From: Robertkochia solimangrovi
GTDB taxonomy: Bacteria; Bacteroidota; Bacteroidia; Flavobacteriales; Flavobacteriaceae
Direction: 5' to 3'
Length of the DNA stretch: 64,000 nucleotides
NCBI RefSeq assembly: GCF_007279655.1
Contig: NZ_QKWN01000012.1
Coordinates: 62,001-126,000, forward strand
This document shows, piece by piece, positions 1 through 9,358 of this stretch. Position 1 is the first letter of the stretch; every line of letters starts with the position of its first letter. The notes beneath the pieces are model-generated. The model was not told the origin of the DNA and did no database searches. It worked only from the letters and a program-made list of their open reading frames with translations. The translations under genes and the position numbers were made by a program.

Positions 1-78
1 ATCGAACACAAAAAAATAAATAGTAGCGCAGTTTTAATATTCATGTCAGGTTGGTATACTTTTCTCAAATCTACTAAT

Positions 79-86
79 TAATTTTG
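79..86 (+). promoter_or_regulatory. Possible -7 promoter box upstream of bshC
   Basis: TAATTTTG matches the Bacteroidota -7 consensus TAnnTTTG. It lies about 175 bases upstream of the bshC start, so the leader would be long. No convincing TTG partner was fixed. The rest of the first 260 bases is AT-rich and shows no gene. Confidence 0.3.
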
Positions 87-260
87 TAGTTTATATCTTA
101 ACTAATTTTTAGGAATAGAAAGTACAAAGTATTTTATCTTTACTTTTTTGAAAGTGAGGTTATGTGACGGAAGAATAGTTCTTTTGAACCGGTAACGATC
201 CCGTTCATTTTTCAGCGAAACGTCCTGATAACCACCGCCTAAAGAATTTCGCAAACGACT

Positions 261-1880
261 ATGCCAGCAAACTATATTCCCTTTAAAGAAACAGGATATT
301 TTTCAACCCTGATCTGTGATTATCTGGATCAGTATGAGCCTTTAAGGGAGCTTTACGGTCAATTCCCCGGGATTGAAGAATTCGGGAAACAGCTCGAGGA
401 GAAGAAGGAATCTTATACCGCCGGTCAAAGGGAGGTTCTTGTGACTTCCTTAAGAGCACAATATGCAGATATCCAGTTAACTGATCCAACTGCAAATCAT
501 CTCGATCTTCTCGAAAATAAAAATACGTTCACGATCGTTACAGGGCATCAGTTGAATCTTTTTACCGGGCCGCTGTATTTTCTCTATAAGATTATTTCTA
601 CGATCAATCTTTGTAAGCGATTAAAGCAAGCTTATCCTGAAAATAACTTTGTTCCTGTCTATTGGATGGCGACAGAAGATCATGATTTTGAAGAGATCAA
701 TTACTTCAATTATAAAGGGAAAAAGTTTCAATGGCAGGGACCTGAAAATGCCGTTGATAACAATGCAGGAGCTGTAGGTAGAATAGAGACCAATGGTCTT
801 GAAGAGGTTTTTGAACTTTTCAATCTGGAACTGGGTCAGGGTAAAGCAGCGGATACCTTACGGGAATTGTTTACAAAAGCGTATTTGCAAGGGTATACTT
901 TAAGTAAGGCTACTCGCTTACTGGTGAATGAACTCTTTGGAAACGAAGGACTGGTGATTCTTGACGGAGATGATGCAAAGCTGAAATCACTTTTTATTCC
1001 TGTAATGGAAAAGGAATTAAAGGAGAATTTTGTGTCTGAAAATGTAGCGGAAAGTAATGCAAAACTGAATGACATCGATGGTTCCTATAAGATTCAGGTA
1101 AATCCGAGAGAGATTAATCTGTTCTATCTGGATGAGGGTTTAAGAGAACGAATCATTGAAACTGAAAATAAATTTTTGGTTAATAATTCAGATCTGGAAT
1201 ATTCAAAGGAAGAACTCCTCGATCTTCTTCATACGTCTCCGGAGAAATTTTCTCCAAATGTTTTGATGCGTCCGATGTTTCAGGAGGTGATCCTGCCTAA
1301 CCTGTGTTATATCGGTGGTGGGGGGGAACTCGCTTACTGGCTGCAGTTAAAGAAAGCTTTTCATGCTGCTTCACTGGTTTTCCCGGTTTTGTTATTACGC
1401 AATTCAGTATTGATTAAGGAAGGAAAGCAGGCAGAGAAACTTGAAAAATTACATATTAGCGATCGTCAGTTGTTCCTGAACAATCATAGTTTTATCAATA
1501 AAAAGGTAAGAGAGATCAGCGATATCGATATTGACTTTACTCCACAAAGAGAACTTCTTAAAGAGCAATTTAGATCGATGTATGAGCTGGCAGAGAAAAC
1601 TGATGCCTCTTTTTTGGGTGCAGTAAAGGCTCAGGAAGTAAAACAACTGAAAGGGCTCGATCATTTGGAAAAGCGATTGCTTAAAGCACAGAAGCGAAAA
1701 TTATCGGATGAAGTGAACCGAATGATGGACCTTCGCAATGCTTTATTTCCAGGTGATTCTTTACAGGAGCGTACCGCTAATTTTTCTGAGTTTTATGAAA
1801 CCTTTGAAGATGCTTTAATACCGACACTACTCCAGGAACTGGATCCCTTAAGAGCAGATTTTGTCGTACTGACCCTGTGA
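261..1880 (+). CDS. bshC: Putative cysteine ligase BshC (bacillithiol biosynthesis)
   Basis: A 539-residue cytoplasmic protein of the normal BshC length. BshC adds cysteine to glucosaminyl-malate in the last step of bacillithiol synthesis, the low-molecular-weight thiol used by many Bacteroidota and Firmicutes in place of glutathione. The family signature is visible: the TGHQLNLFTGPLYF segment near residue 94, followed by the PVYWMATEDHDFEE block near residue 132 (Rossmann-like active-site core) and a charged helical C-terminal third. The ATG at 261 starts the conserved MPANYIPF segment, which supports this start. The other bsh genes are not in the window. Nothing looks broken. Confidence 0.93.
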   Translation: MPANYIPFKETGYFSTLICDYLDQYEPLRELYGQFPGIEEFGKQLEEKKESYTAGQREVLVTSLRAQYADIQLTDPTANHLDLLENKNTFTIVTGHQLNLFTGPLYFLYKIISTINLCKRLKQAYPENNFVPVYWMATEDHDFEEINYFNYKGKKFQWQGPENAVDNNAGAVGRIETNGLEEVFELFNLELGQGKAADTLRELFTKAYLQGYTLSKATRLLVNELFGNEGLVILDGDDAKLKSLFIPVMEKELKENFVSENVAESNAKLNDIDGSYKIQVNPREINLFYLDEGLRERIIETENKFLVNNSDLEYSKEELLDLLHTSPEKFSPNVLMRPMFQEVILPNLCYIGGGGELAYWLQLKKAFHAASLVFPVLLLRNSVLIKEGKQAEKLEKLHISDRQLFLNNHSFINKKVREISDIDIDFTPQRELLKEQFRSMYELAEKTDASFLGAVKAQEVKQLKGLDHLEKRLLKAQKRKLSDEVNRMMDLRNALFPGDSLQERTANFSEFYETFEDALIPTLLQELDPLRADFVVLTL

Positions 1881-1982
1881 TCGGGATCTCGTTTTATGGG
1901 TCAGATCGATTCCTTTACCTTTTAAAAGTACCGCCTGAATAGGTTTCGGAACCCCGAGGTCAGTAGTTGTAGGCAGCCATTT

Positions 1983-1990
1983 TAATTTTG
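1983..1990 (+). promoter_or_regulatory. -7 promoter box close to the VOC gene start
   Basis: TAATTTTG fits TAnnTTTG exactly. It ends only seven bases before the first ATG (1998). If transcription begins a few bases downstream, the first ATG would sit at the mRNA end, so the second in-frame ATG at 2019 becomes an attractive start. Confidence 0.45.
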
Positions 1991-1997
1991 TATCTTC

Positions 1998-2495
1998 ATG
2001 AAATATAATAGTCTACACATGAGGATTCTGTTTTTGTATTTACTTTTTTTATTCGCTGTATTTCCGGCAAAAGCTCAGACGATCAAGCCTTTTGGAGCAG
2101 CTATTTATGTGGACGATCTGGAGCGTGCCTCTGAATGGTATCAGGACATTTTTGATGTGACTTCCACAAATAAAATATCATATCCCGAACTGAATAATTT
2201 AAACATAGAAATTCTCAACAATGAATATCTTCAGTTTGAACTGGTGGAAAGAGACAATTCCTTTTCCATTTACGAACTGGAACCTGATTACAATATTAGA
2301 GAGAAGCCATTAAGAGGGTTTTATAAATTAGCCTTTCAGGTGGAGGATATTGAGTATCTCTATGAACAGATACAGGCAAAACAAGTTGAGATTCATTTTG
2401 AACTTACTACCGATTCGGAATTTGGCATAAAAACATTTATAATAAGAGATCCAGGCAATAATCTGCTTCAGTTTATCGAAATTATTTCTAAATAA
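1998..2495 (+). CDS. Exported VOC (glyoxalase/bleomycin resistance fold) protein
   Basis: A 165-residue protein with a hydrophobic signal peptide ending near KAQ, followed by one vicinal-oxygen-chelate domain. Typical VOC marks are the opening strand GAAIYVDDLERASEWY after the signal, the FQVEDIEYLYEQ helix, and the closing RDPGNNLLQFIE strand. VOC proteins use paired modules to bind a metal and a small substrate; export to the periplasm is less usual. Initiation at 2019 (MRILFLYL) would give a more standard signal peptide and fits the nearby promoter box. The substrate is unknown. Confidence 0.75.
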   Translation: MKYNSLHMRILFLYLLFLFAVFPAKAQTIKPFGAAIYVDDLERASEWYQDIFDVTSTNKISYPELNNLNIEILNNEYLQFELVERDNSFSIYELEPDYNIREKPLRGFYKLAFQVEDIEYLYEQIQAKQVEIHFELTTDSEFGIKTFIIRDPGNNLLQFIEIISK

Positions 2496-2548
2496 TGACA
2501 CTTTATGAATGACCTTTCCAGTTTAAAACTGGCATCGTTTAATGAAAA

Positions 2549-3133
2549 ATGAAAAATACCGTGACAATCATTATTGAACCCTTTAGTCTTCAGTGGGAGA
2601 AGCATTTTTCATCGTTACAAGCCTATTTACTCCAATATTTGGAAAACGATATTCTAAACATAGAGCATGTGGGTAGTACTGCGGTTCCAGGAATGAGTGC
2701 TAAACCCGTCATTGATCTGGATATTGTGATCAGTAATGATAATACCGTTATGAAAAGGGTAATCGATAAACTGGAAATGCTCGGCTATCAGCATTGTGGC
2801 GAAATGGGGATTTCTGGAAGAGAAGCCTTTAAGAGAAGAAGTTCAAAAGTTCGTGTTACCGATTCAAATAAGGAATGGTTTAAACATCATCTCTACCTCT
2901 GTAAAGAAGGCAGTGTAGGCTTACGTAATCATTTGGCTTTAAAAAAACATCTGCTCGAAAATCCTCAAATGGTTGTAGAATATAGTGCATTGAAGCGGGA
3001 GCTTGCAATGAAATATCCAAATGATATGGAGGCTTATATCGAGGGTAAAACCGAATTTATTCTGAACATTCTGAAAATAGAGGGGTTAAGTGGTGATGAT
3101 CTGGATCTTATCAAAAAGGAGAATGAGATGTAG
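2549..3133 (+). CDS. GrpB/UPF0157 family nucleotidyltransferase-fold protein
   Basis: A 194-residue protein carrying the GrpB hallmark HVGSTAVPGMSAKPVIDLD around residues 40-58 and the downstream block around FKHHLYLC near residue 112. GrpB proteins have a nucleotidyltransferase-like fold; in some proteins the domain is fused to dephospho-CoA kinase, but the reaction of stand-alone forms is not established. It lies 53 bases after the VOC gene in the same direction and could be cotranscribed. No signal peptide is present, so it is cytoplasmic. Confidence 0.88.
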   Translation: MKNTVTIIIEPFSLQWEKHFSSLQAYLLQYLENDILNIEHVGSTAVPGMSAKPVIDLDIVISNDNTVMKRVIDKLEMLGYQHCGEMGISGREAFKRRSSKVRVTDSNKEWFKHHLYLCKEGSVGLRNHLALKKHLLENPQMVVEYSALKRELAMKYPNDMEAYIEGKTEFILNILKIEGLSGDDLDLIKKENEM

Positions 3134-3181
3134 GAAATTCAAGGCGGTTAAGTAATAAATATCGTTAACTTAGTGCAATTT

Positions 3182-3189
3182 TATATTTG
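3182..3189 (+). promoter_or_regulatory. -7 promoter box for the Ere-like gene
   Basis: TATATTTG is an exact TAnnTTTG match, 45 bases upstream of the ATG at 3235. No matching TTG box was identified at the ideal distance. Confidence 0.45.
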
Positions 3190-3234
3190 TATTAATAGGT
3201 GATCTAAAGACTTATACCGGATTAGTAATTTAAA

Positions 3235-4509
3235 ATGAAGCCCATCAAAAGAACACAGATATTTACGATGTTATTAACCTTTGTACTACTGCATGGTTAT
3301 TCCCAATCCAAAATAGCATATTTAGAAAAAAACAGATTCGATTTAAATTCCTCAGCGTTTGATTTTCCGGAAAGGGATTTCAATATTATTGGGTTCGGAG
3401 CTTATCATGGAAGTGCGAAAACTGAACAAACCGAATATGCATTACTCAGATCTTTAACGAAAGAGGGTTTAATACAATATTATCTGCCGGAAACTGATTT
3501 TAGTATCGGACATTTCTTCAATGAATATTTACAAACAGGAGATACACTTTTACTCAAGGATTTGATCTATAATTATGGAATCAGGGTACCGCAGGAACGA
3601 AGTATAGAGACCTATGAAAAATGGAAAAAAATTAAAGAACTTAACGATGATTTATCAGGAAAGCACAAATTAACCGTTGTAGGAATCGATCTGCTAGTCT
3701 CCTATAAATACACCTGTAAACATCTGCTTGAAATTATTGACTATAAACAAAATCAGGAAAAATCATTACTGGGAATCGTCAATATGGTAGTATCTGATAC
3801 TACTGATTTTTCACCTTATTATGATAGTTATTCGAAAAAAGTACTGAAAAATTTTGTTGAGGATTACGAAATAAATCCGGCAAAATTTGAAACGGTAATT
3901 AAAGATAAATTTGTCTTTGATCACCTTATAGAAAATCTAAAAAGTACATTTGAGAATTTTGGCAGTTCCTCCAATCGCGAGAAAATAATCTATGACAACT
4001 ACCTCCGGTTAAATGAGTATTACAATTTTGACAGGAAACGGCAATTTGTTCGATTTGGTTTTTTTCATTTAGAAAAGGAGAGAGAAGGAAATAATGCATC
4101 CTTTTTTACAAGATTAATAGAAGGCAATATATATCAACGTAATAAAATTATTACGGTAATCGGGTATTTGACCAATAGTCGAGTACTATGGGATATTGTA
4201 TATGACGATCATAATAATTACAAGTCCTACACTACCGAAGGGGGTTATGGAATAGGAGATTATGAGAAGGAGTATTTTCTCGGCATCGGGAATCTAAAGA
4301 ATGCCAAAAACTCGGATATTACGCTTTTTCGACTTAATCAAAAAAATACACCCTATTCCAACGGTATTCCCGATTTGATGGAAATTGTAATGGAAGATGA
4401 TACTTCCAATGGAGAACAGGTAAAAGGAAAATCTACCACTGAATTTTTGGATTATGCAGTACTGATTTCTAACTCTAAAGCGAATACGCCCATTGAGGAA
4501 ATCAAATAA
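3235..4509 (+). CDS. Secreted protein, possibly erythromycin-esterase/ChaN-like superfamily
   Basis: A 424-residue protein with a signal peptide (cleavage likely after HGYSQ). The first part of the mature chain, IIGFGAYHGSAKTEQTEYAL near residue 51, resembles the opening of the EreA/ChaN/TIKI-like fold, where an acidic residue followed by HG is used in catalysis or metal binding. The next strand carries ETDFSIGHFFNEYL, also in keeping with that fold. The catalytic pattern is not complete by eye and the C-terminal half is unrecognised. It has its own promoter element and stands alone. This assignment is tentative. Confidence 0.45.
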   Translation: MKPIKRTQIFTMLLTFVLLHGYSQSKIAYLEKNRFDLNSSAFDFPERDFNIIGFGAYHGSAKTEQTEYALLRSLTKEGLIQYYLPETDFSIGHFFNEYLQTGDTLLLKDLIYNYGIRVPQERSIETYEKWKKIKELNDDLSGKHKLTVVGIDLLVSYKYTCKHLLEIIDYKQNQEKSLLGIVNMVVSDTTDFSPYYDSYSKKVLKNFVEDYEINPAKFETVIKDKFVFDHLIENLKSTFENFGSSSNREKIIYDNYLRLNEYYNFDRKRQFVRFGFFHLEKEREGNNASFFTRLIEGNIYQRNKIITVIGYLTNSRVLWDIVYDDHNNYKSYTTEGGYGIGDYEKEYFLGIGNLKNAKNSDITLFRLNQKNTPYSNGIPDLMEIVMEDDTSNGEQVKGKSTTEFLDYAVLISNSKANTPIEEIK

Positions 4510-5085
4510 AACAGTCGCTGATTATTCTTTTAAATCATGAGAATATTTCCGCCCCTTCCAATTGCAATTCGGATCGCTGCAATCGATAATATATGACTAT
4601 GCAGAAAATTTAAAAAATCACAGTGATTTTTAGGAGTATCTCCCGAATGGTAAGAATAGCCAAAATAAGTGCGTATCATGCTTAGCGATAAAAATACTGA
4701 TGACAGTTTGGATTAGTCCTTACATGCGGTTGTTGCTTTAAATTTCTGTGCGATTTATTTCTTTTTGAATGCATGGCCAAATGTAAGAAGGAAGTATGGT
4801 GTAAAAGAAAGGTATTCATTTAAATAACACTTCCTGATAATAATTTGGGTAGTTCTACGGGTCTGCTATCTGCATCGGGAATACTGTGGGACTATAGGTT
4901 CAGCATTGTGATGTTTCTGGTTTAGAAAGTTATCGACTATTTTCTTATCTTATACTGTCGTAAGAATCTAAAGTCTGATAACAAAATCGCTCCTATGATT
5001 GCTGACCTTTAGATTGAATTATTCTTCCCATTTCATGAACATTGACTTATCCTTGAATCAAGTTGTTGCATTTAATTAAGTCAAT
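4510..5085. other. 576-base gene-free stretch
   Basis: Both strands are interrupted by stops throughout. No RNA gene, clear hairpin terminator or mobile element was seen. A 49-codon minus-strand reading frame at 4530-4679 exists but has no supporting feature. The stretch may be decayed former coding DNA, which is only a guess from its size in an otherwise denser map. Confidence 0.4.
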
Positions 5086-5877
5086 ATGAAGTCATTGAAA
5101 CAAGTATTTATTTTATTTATTCTTTCAGGTTCACTAATGTTGAACCAAACTTTTGCTCAGGATGATGTTCCGAATAAAGATACTACCCTATGGAGCAGAT
5201 CGGAGGCATATACGCCTACGAGAGTTAATTTGCCGGATAACTATGATCCCGATAAACCCTATACTCTGGTAATTGGCCTGCATGGCTATGGTAGTTCCGC
5301 AGAAGGTTTTCTTGCACTGAGTAAACCTTTTACTGATGCAGGATTTATTTTTGCAGCACCGGAAGCATACTATCCAGTGCCGTTGGATAACGGTAAATTG
5401 GGGTATGAATGGTTTCTATATGATATCTCATCGTTAATTATGCTGGAAAGGCCTGCATCTGACCTTGAAAAGGCCGCAATGAGAGTCACTACAGAAAAGC
5501 AAATGGGGCAGGTGATCAGCGATCTTAAAACTAATTATCGTATCGATAAGGTCTTTGTGGCTGGTTTTTCACAAGGAGGAATTATTACCTATCTCACCGG
5601 TATCCATCACTATGATAAGATTGACGGGATGATAATTTTTAGTTCTGTGGTCGATACAGACTGGTTAGGGAATGATGATATTCGGGAGGGCAATCGGGTC
5701 AGGACTCTGATCATTCAGGGCGAACAGGATACGCTGGTTCCGATAGCACTGGCGGAGAATGGCAGAGATCTCTTACTTGAAAATGGTTATGAGGTCACCT
5801 ACAGGAAATTCGAAGGGAAACATTCCATACCGATGCATCTTATGGACTTTGTGATTGAATGGATCAAAGAAGAATAG
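5086..5877 (+). CDS. Exported alpha/beta hydrolase (phospholipase/carboxylesterase type)
   Basis: A 263-residue protein with a signal peptide ending near TFAQ. The hydrolase fold is clear: the oxyanion-hole strand VIGLHGYGSSAEGF near residue 62, the nucleophile elbow GFSQGG with Ser162, the acid in GEQDTLVP at Asp215, and the His in EGKHSIP at His246. This order and size fit the phospholipase/carboxylesterase group that cleaves short acyl esters. The next gene downstream is a membrane-bound AraC regulator 114 bases away; a functional link is possible but unproven. Confidence 0.85.
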   Translation: MKSLKQVFILFILSGSLMLNQTFAQDDVPNKDTTLWSRSEAYTPTRVNLPDNYDPDKPYTLVIGLHGYGSSAEGFLALSKPFTDAGFIFAAPEAYYPVPLDNGKLGYEWFLYDISSLIMLERPASDLEKAAMRVTTEKQMGQVISDLKTNYRIDKVFVAGFSQGGIITYLTGIHHYDKIDGMIIFSSVVDTDWLGNDDIREGNRVRTLIIQGEQDTLVPIALAENGRDLLLENGYEVTYRKFEGKHSIPMHLMDFVIEWIKEE

Positions 5878-5991
5878 GTGAGCTGCCATTGATAATTATG
5901 CGATCATGGCCGGTCAGGAAGTTTTGAATTTATCCGTATCTTAGATATAGGGGTAAATTACTGGAGTTAAGTATTTTGAAAGCCGGGGTTT

Positions 5992-7869
5992 ATGAATTTC
6001 AGTTCTTTAAATGATACAGAATTCATTGAGAGGCTCAGTAAGGTCGTCGAAGCAAACCTTGCTGATGAGAATTTTGGTGTAAATGAACTGGCAACCTGTA
6101 TCAAACTTAGCAGAACTCAGCTTCACCGAAAGCTCAAAGCTATAAGGAATCAATCAGCCAGTCATTTTATTCGGGAGATCCGACTGATCAAAGCCCGCGA
6201 AATGTTACAGGACAATGTGGGTACAGTCTCTGAGATTGCATATAAGGTTGGCTTTGGGAGTCCTTCGTACTTTATCAAATGTTTTCATGATTTTTATGGC
6301 TGTTCCCCGGGTGTTCTGATGAAATTACCCGCTGGTGAAGCAATAGAATTTCGTGATCCCTCTGATTCAAATCTGAAACCTTCCAAAAGGAAAATTATTC
6401 TCAGCCTCATCCTGGGGTTAGCGAGTGTAGTTTTGCTAGCTGTGCTGATCTTGCTTGTATCCGGATATCTGAGTAGTAATTCTGAAGCTGGTCCCACAGA
6501 CAAATCCTTAGCGGTTTTACCCCTGAAAAACCTGAGTGACAACCGTGATATTCAATACCTCGCAGATGGGATTATGGAAGATATCCTGAATCGGTTGTCG
6601 AAAGTTCATGACCTCAAGGTTAAATCGAGAATCTCCTCAGAACAATACCGGCAGCCTGAAATGTCGGTTCCCAAAATTGCCCGGGAAATGAAGGTTTCCT
6701 ATGTTTTGGAAGGAAGTATTATGAATCAGGAGGACAAAGTTAGGATCTATGTCCAGCTGATCGATGCCAAAAGTGATAATCACATTTGGTCACAGGAATA
6801 CAATCAGGATCTGACCGATATATTGGATATTACCACAGAAGTTTCCCGTCAGATTGCCCGAGAGTTGCAATTGGCACTTACGAACAAGGAAGCTAACTAT
6901 CTTGGAAAGAATTATACAACAAACCGTGAGGCTTATAATCTCTATTTAAAAGGCCGGTTCTTCTGGAGTCGGCGAACGGAGGAAGACCTGCTGAAAAGTA
7001 TTCTGTATTTTGAACAGGTGATTGAAAATGACGAAAATTTTAGCCTGGGTTATGCAGGACTTGCCGATGCCTATTATATTTCTGCCTGGTGGGGGTTTTA
7101 TCCCAGAGTAGCGGGTTTTGAAATGAGTAAACGATTTGCTCAGAAAGCTCTGGAGTTAGATAATGAGTTGGCTGAAGTTCACGCAACGCTGGGAGGTATT
7201 GCTACCTTTTATGACTGGGACTGGAAATCAGCAGAGGAGGAACTAAGAATGGCGATAGCGCTCAATCCTAATTATGCCAGCGGCTATCAGTATTATGCGG
7301 AATTCCTGGATATTCTGGGTGAAAAAGAAGCTGCGCTTAATATGATCACTAAAGCGATGGAACTAAATCCGAATGTCTCGATCTTCAACTATATTCGTGG
7401 TGTCTGCGAGTATAAAAACGGGAATTTTGGAGAAGCCTTGAATTCCTGTAATAAAAGTTTGGAAATAAGTACCATGGAACTGCCATTATGGATCAAATTT
7501 TATATTCATCTGAAGCAAGGAGAAGATGTATTGGCGATTGCGGTGCTTAATGAAGTGCTGACCTTTCTGTATCCTGAAGACAATCCGCAACGGCAAATTC
7601 GAAGAATACATGACCGATCTGATATGAAAGAGGTCTTATTATATACCACAGAATGGTTGAAGGATCATGGTTATCAAAATGATTATCGGTTGGCTGAACT
7701 CTATGCCTTAGCCGGTGAGGAACAGATTGCATTGGACTATCTGGAGCTGGGATTTGAGCATGGAAATAACCGGATTCCAAGAATGAACAGCAATCCTGAA
7801 TTTACCTCGATTAGTCAGGATCCGCGGTTTATCGCATTATTGGAAAAGATGAATCTCATTGTCGATTAA
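5992..7869 (+). CDS. Membrane-tethered AraC-family regulator with FlgO/TolB-like and TPR domains
   Basis: A 625-residue regulator with its DNA-binding part at the N-terminus: an AraC helix-turn-helix pair over residues 1-110 (the typical end FGSPSYFIKCFHDFYGCSP is present). A single hydrophobic span lies at about residues 134-158. Next comes a domain beginning KSLAVLPLKNLSD and ending near residue 300, of the kind found in CadC/adenylate-cyclase-linked proteins and FlgO, then tetratricopeptide repeats to the end. This is a ToxR-like layout: cytoplasmic DNA binding, extracytoplasmic sensing. No response-regulator receiver is present. A strong terminator follows. Confidence 0.88.
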   Translation: MNFSSLNDTEFIERLSKVVEANLADENFGVNELATCIKLSRTQLHRKLKAIRNQSASHFIREIRLIKAREMLQDNVGTVSEIAYKVGFGSPSYFIKCFHDFYGCSPGVLMKLPAGEAIEFRDPSDSNLKPSKRKIILSLILGLASVVLLAVLILLVSGYLSSNSEAGPTDKSLAVLPLKNLSDNRDIQYLADGIMEDILNRLSKVHDLKVKSRISSEQYRQPEMSVPKIAREMKVSYVLEGSIMNQEDKVRIYVQLIDAKSDNHIWSQEYNQDLTDILDITTEVSRQIARELQLALTNKEANYLGKNYTTNREAYNLYLKGRFFWSRRTEEDLLKSILYFEQVIENDENFSLGYAGLADAYYISAWWGFYPRVAGFEMSKRFAQKALELDNELAEVHATLGGIATFYDWDWKSAEEELRMAIALNPNYASGYQYYAEFLDILGEKEAALNMITKAMELNPNVSIFNYIRGVCEYKNGNFGEALNSCNKSLEISTMELPLWIKFYIHLKQGEDVLAIAVLNEVLTFLYPEDNPQRQIRRIHDRSDMKEVLLYTTEWLKDHGYQNDYRLAELYALAGEEQIALDYLELGFEHGNNRIPRMNSNPEFTSISQDPRFIALLEKMNLIVD

Positions 7870-7913
7870 GGGGTGGTAAATCCAAAATAGCAGCGCAGAA
7901 TAGATATTCAGGG

Positions 7914-7942
7914 AGGAACATAATTTATATGTTCCTTTTTTT
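7914..7942 (+). terminator. Intrinsic terminator after the AraC-TPR gene
   Basis: AGGAACATA at 7914-7922 pairs perfectly with TATGTTCCT at 7928-7936 around a five-base loop, followed by a run of T. Confidence 0.85.
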
Positions 7943-8037
7943 ATTAGGATGATTGGAACATGATTAATAGGTTTCAGGAAGGAAAAGGGGTGAACTTTAA
8001 ATACCGTTTAAAACAGTGTTTAACCAAAAGAAAAATT

Positions 8038-8622
8038 ATGAGAACTATTAAATGTATTTTCTGTGCCCTGTTTACCATATTTATGATCGCAGCTTGTGAT
8101 AATAACACCGAAAGCGATTTAAACTCAGACCTGCAAAGCTCTGCAATAGAACAGGATGTATCGAACAAATCCCACACTGTAACTCTGCCGTTCAAAGGCA
8201 AATTTACAGTAATGCGAGCAATGGATCCAGTTGTGATCGAATGCGGGTTGCAAGAATCCATGATCGGAGCAGGAACATTGACCCATTTAGGTAAAATGAG
8301 CACAACCATGTTGTTCTGTGTAGATCTTTCAGATCTTAGTTATTCCTTCCTGGAAGATGGTGCCTTTGTGGCGGCCAATGGAGACGAATTGTATTTTAGG
8401 GTAGATGACGGGCAGATATTATTCGGTGATTATGGCTATTATCAGGGCTATTTCAACGATGAGGTTGTTTTCACCGGAGGTACTGGCCGATTCGAAGGGG
8501 CAACCGGTTCTATCTTTACCAATGCTTACGTGCATTCCGGAACTCCGGGTAATGAATCTGATCCGTTCCATACCGATTTTTCCATCATTGAAGGAAGTAT
8601 TACGCTTAATAAAGGAAAATAA
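8038..8622 (+). CDS. Small lipoprotein, possibly with an allene-oxide-cyclase-like barrel
   Basis: The ATG at 8038 is chosen instead of the in-frame one at 7960 because it opens a clean lipoprotein signal (hydrophobic stretch ending MIAAC, lipid-modified Cys near residue 19). The 194-residue product continues with a Ser/Asp-rich linker and a beta-rich domain ending in GGTGRFEGATGSIF, a pattern shared with allene-oxide-cyclase-like and related small barrels in which GxGxF/YxGAxG recurs. No catalytic residues are evident and the role is unknown. The 26 extra codons upstream overlap the region just after the preceding terminator. Confidence 0.65.
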   Translation: MRTIKCIFCALFTIFMIAACDNNTESDLNSDLQSSAIEQDVSNKSHTVTLPFKGKFTVMRAMDPVVIECGLQESMIGAGTLTHLGKMSTTMLFCVDLSDLSYSFLEDGAFVAANGDELYFRVDDGQILFGDYGYYQGYFNDEVVFTGGTGRFEGATGSIFTNAYVHSGTPGNESDPFHTDFSIIEGSITLNKGK

Positions 8623-8676
8623 CCCATGACTCTTAAAGCGCCATTAATTAGTTGATTACAATGCTTTTAAGGTCCG

Positions 8677-8738
8677 AAGGAACCTGTGTTACAGGTGTGT
8701 GTTATCCAAATCAAAGAATTGCAGGTTCCTTTGTTTTT
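8677..8738 (+). terminator. Long-loop hairpin with T tail
   Basis: AAGGAACCTG at 8677-8686 pairs with CAGGTTCCTT at 8722-8731, followed by a T-rich stretch. The 35-base loop contains a further small inverted repeat CCTGT/ACAGG that competes with the main stem. It fits a terminator for the lipoprotein gene; a small structured RNA is an alternative. Confidence 0.5.
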
Positions 8739-8820
8739 TGCTATTGTATTGTTAAGTGAATACAGAAAATTCGTATTAAACACCTATATTCCCCATTACG
8801 ACAGCATAATCTCAAAAGTA

Positions 8821-9315
8821 ATGAGGTTTCCCGTTTTAGTTTTGTTAATGTTATTGCTTACCGGAATTGCTGATTATTTACAATCAATCGAAAATAACTG
8901 TTCCGAAAATTTTAAAAGCGATGTGGCACTTGGTGTCAATGCAGATAGAGATGTGTACAGGGTGGGAGACACCATACATCTGCGTATTATTTTTAGGAAT
9001 ACCTCCTCATAAGATCTGACGATCGCCTTCAGGTAGGGCGATTTTCATTATTGGCAATTAGGAATCACGCAAAATGGCAAAAAATTGATCGGTGCCGATC
9101 GATATGTATTTAAAATTCCACCTCTTGGATTTTTTGAAAGTGATTATCATGATCTTGCCAGCAGTTCTTTCCGGGAATTGAATAAGGGGTTTAATTATAG
9201 TATACGAGTGCCAAATTTTGCCGCAGAATCGAGCAATTCACCCTATCTCAGAATGAAAGCCGTATGGTATGGGAATCTAAGTGCTGAACAAATTAATATC
9301 CAGATAACATGTTAA
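8821..9315 (+). pseudogene. Disrupted secreted protein gene with two in-frame stops
   Basis: Reading frame one from ATG 8821 runs to TAA 9313-9315, but is interrupted by TAA at 9010-9012 and TAG at 9034-9036, without any frameshift. Protein-like sequence continues on both sides: a signal-like hydrophobic start, then DVYRVGDTIHLRIIFRNTSS before the first stop, DLTIAFR between the stops, and GDFHYWQLGITQNGKKL directly after. The intact protein would have been about 164 residues with an immunoglobulin-like beta-sandwich character. Two separate reading frames would otherwise have to be assumed, neither with a full domain. Function of the ancestor is unknown. Confidence 0.75.
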
Positions 9316-9358
9316 TTCCTAATTGATTAATTTTAGAAGATAAGACAAAATTATACTT

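Noticed and set aside
4530-4679. A 49-codon minus-strand reading frame in the 4510-5085 gap
   Set aside because: No ribosome-binding site, no recognisable motif, and Ile-rich low-complexity end; more like chance than a gene.
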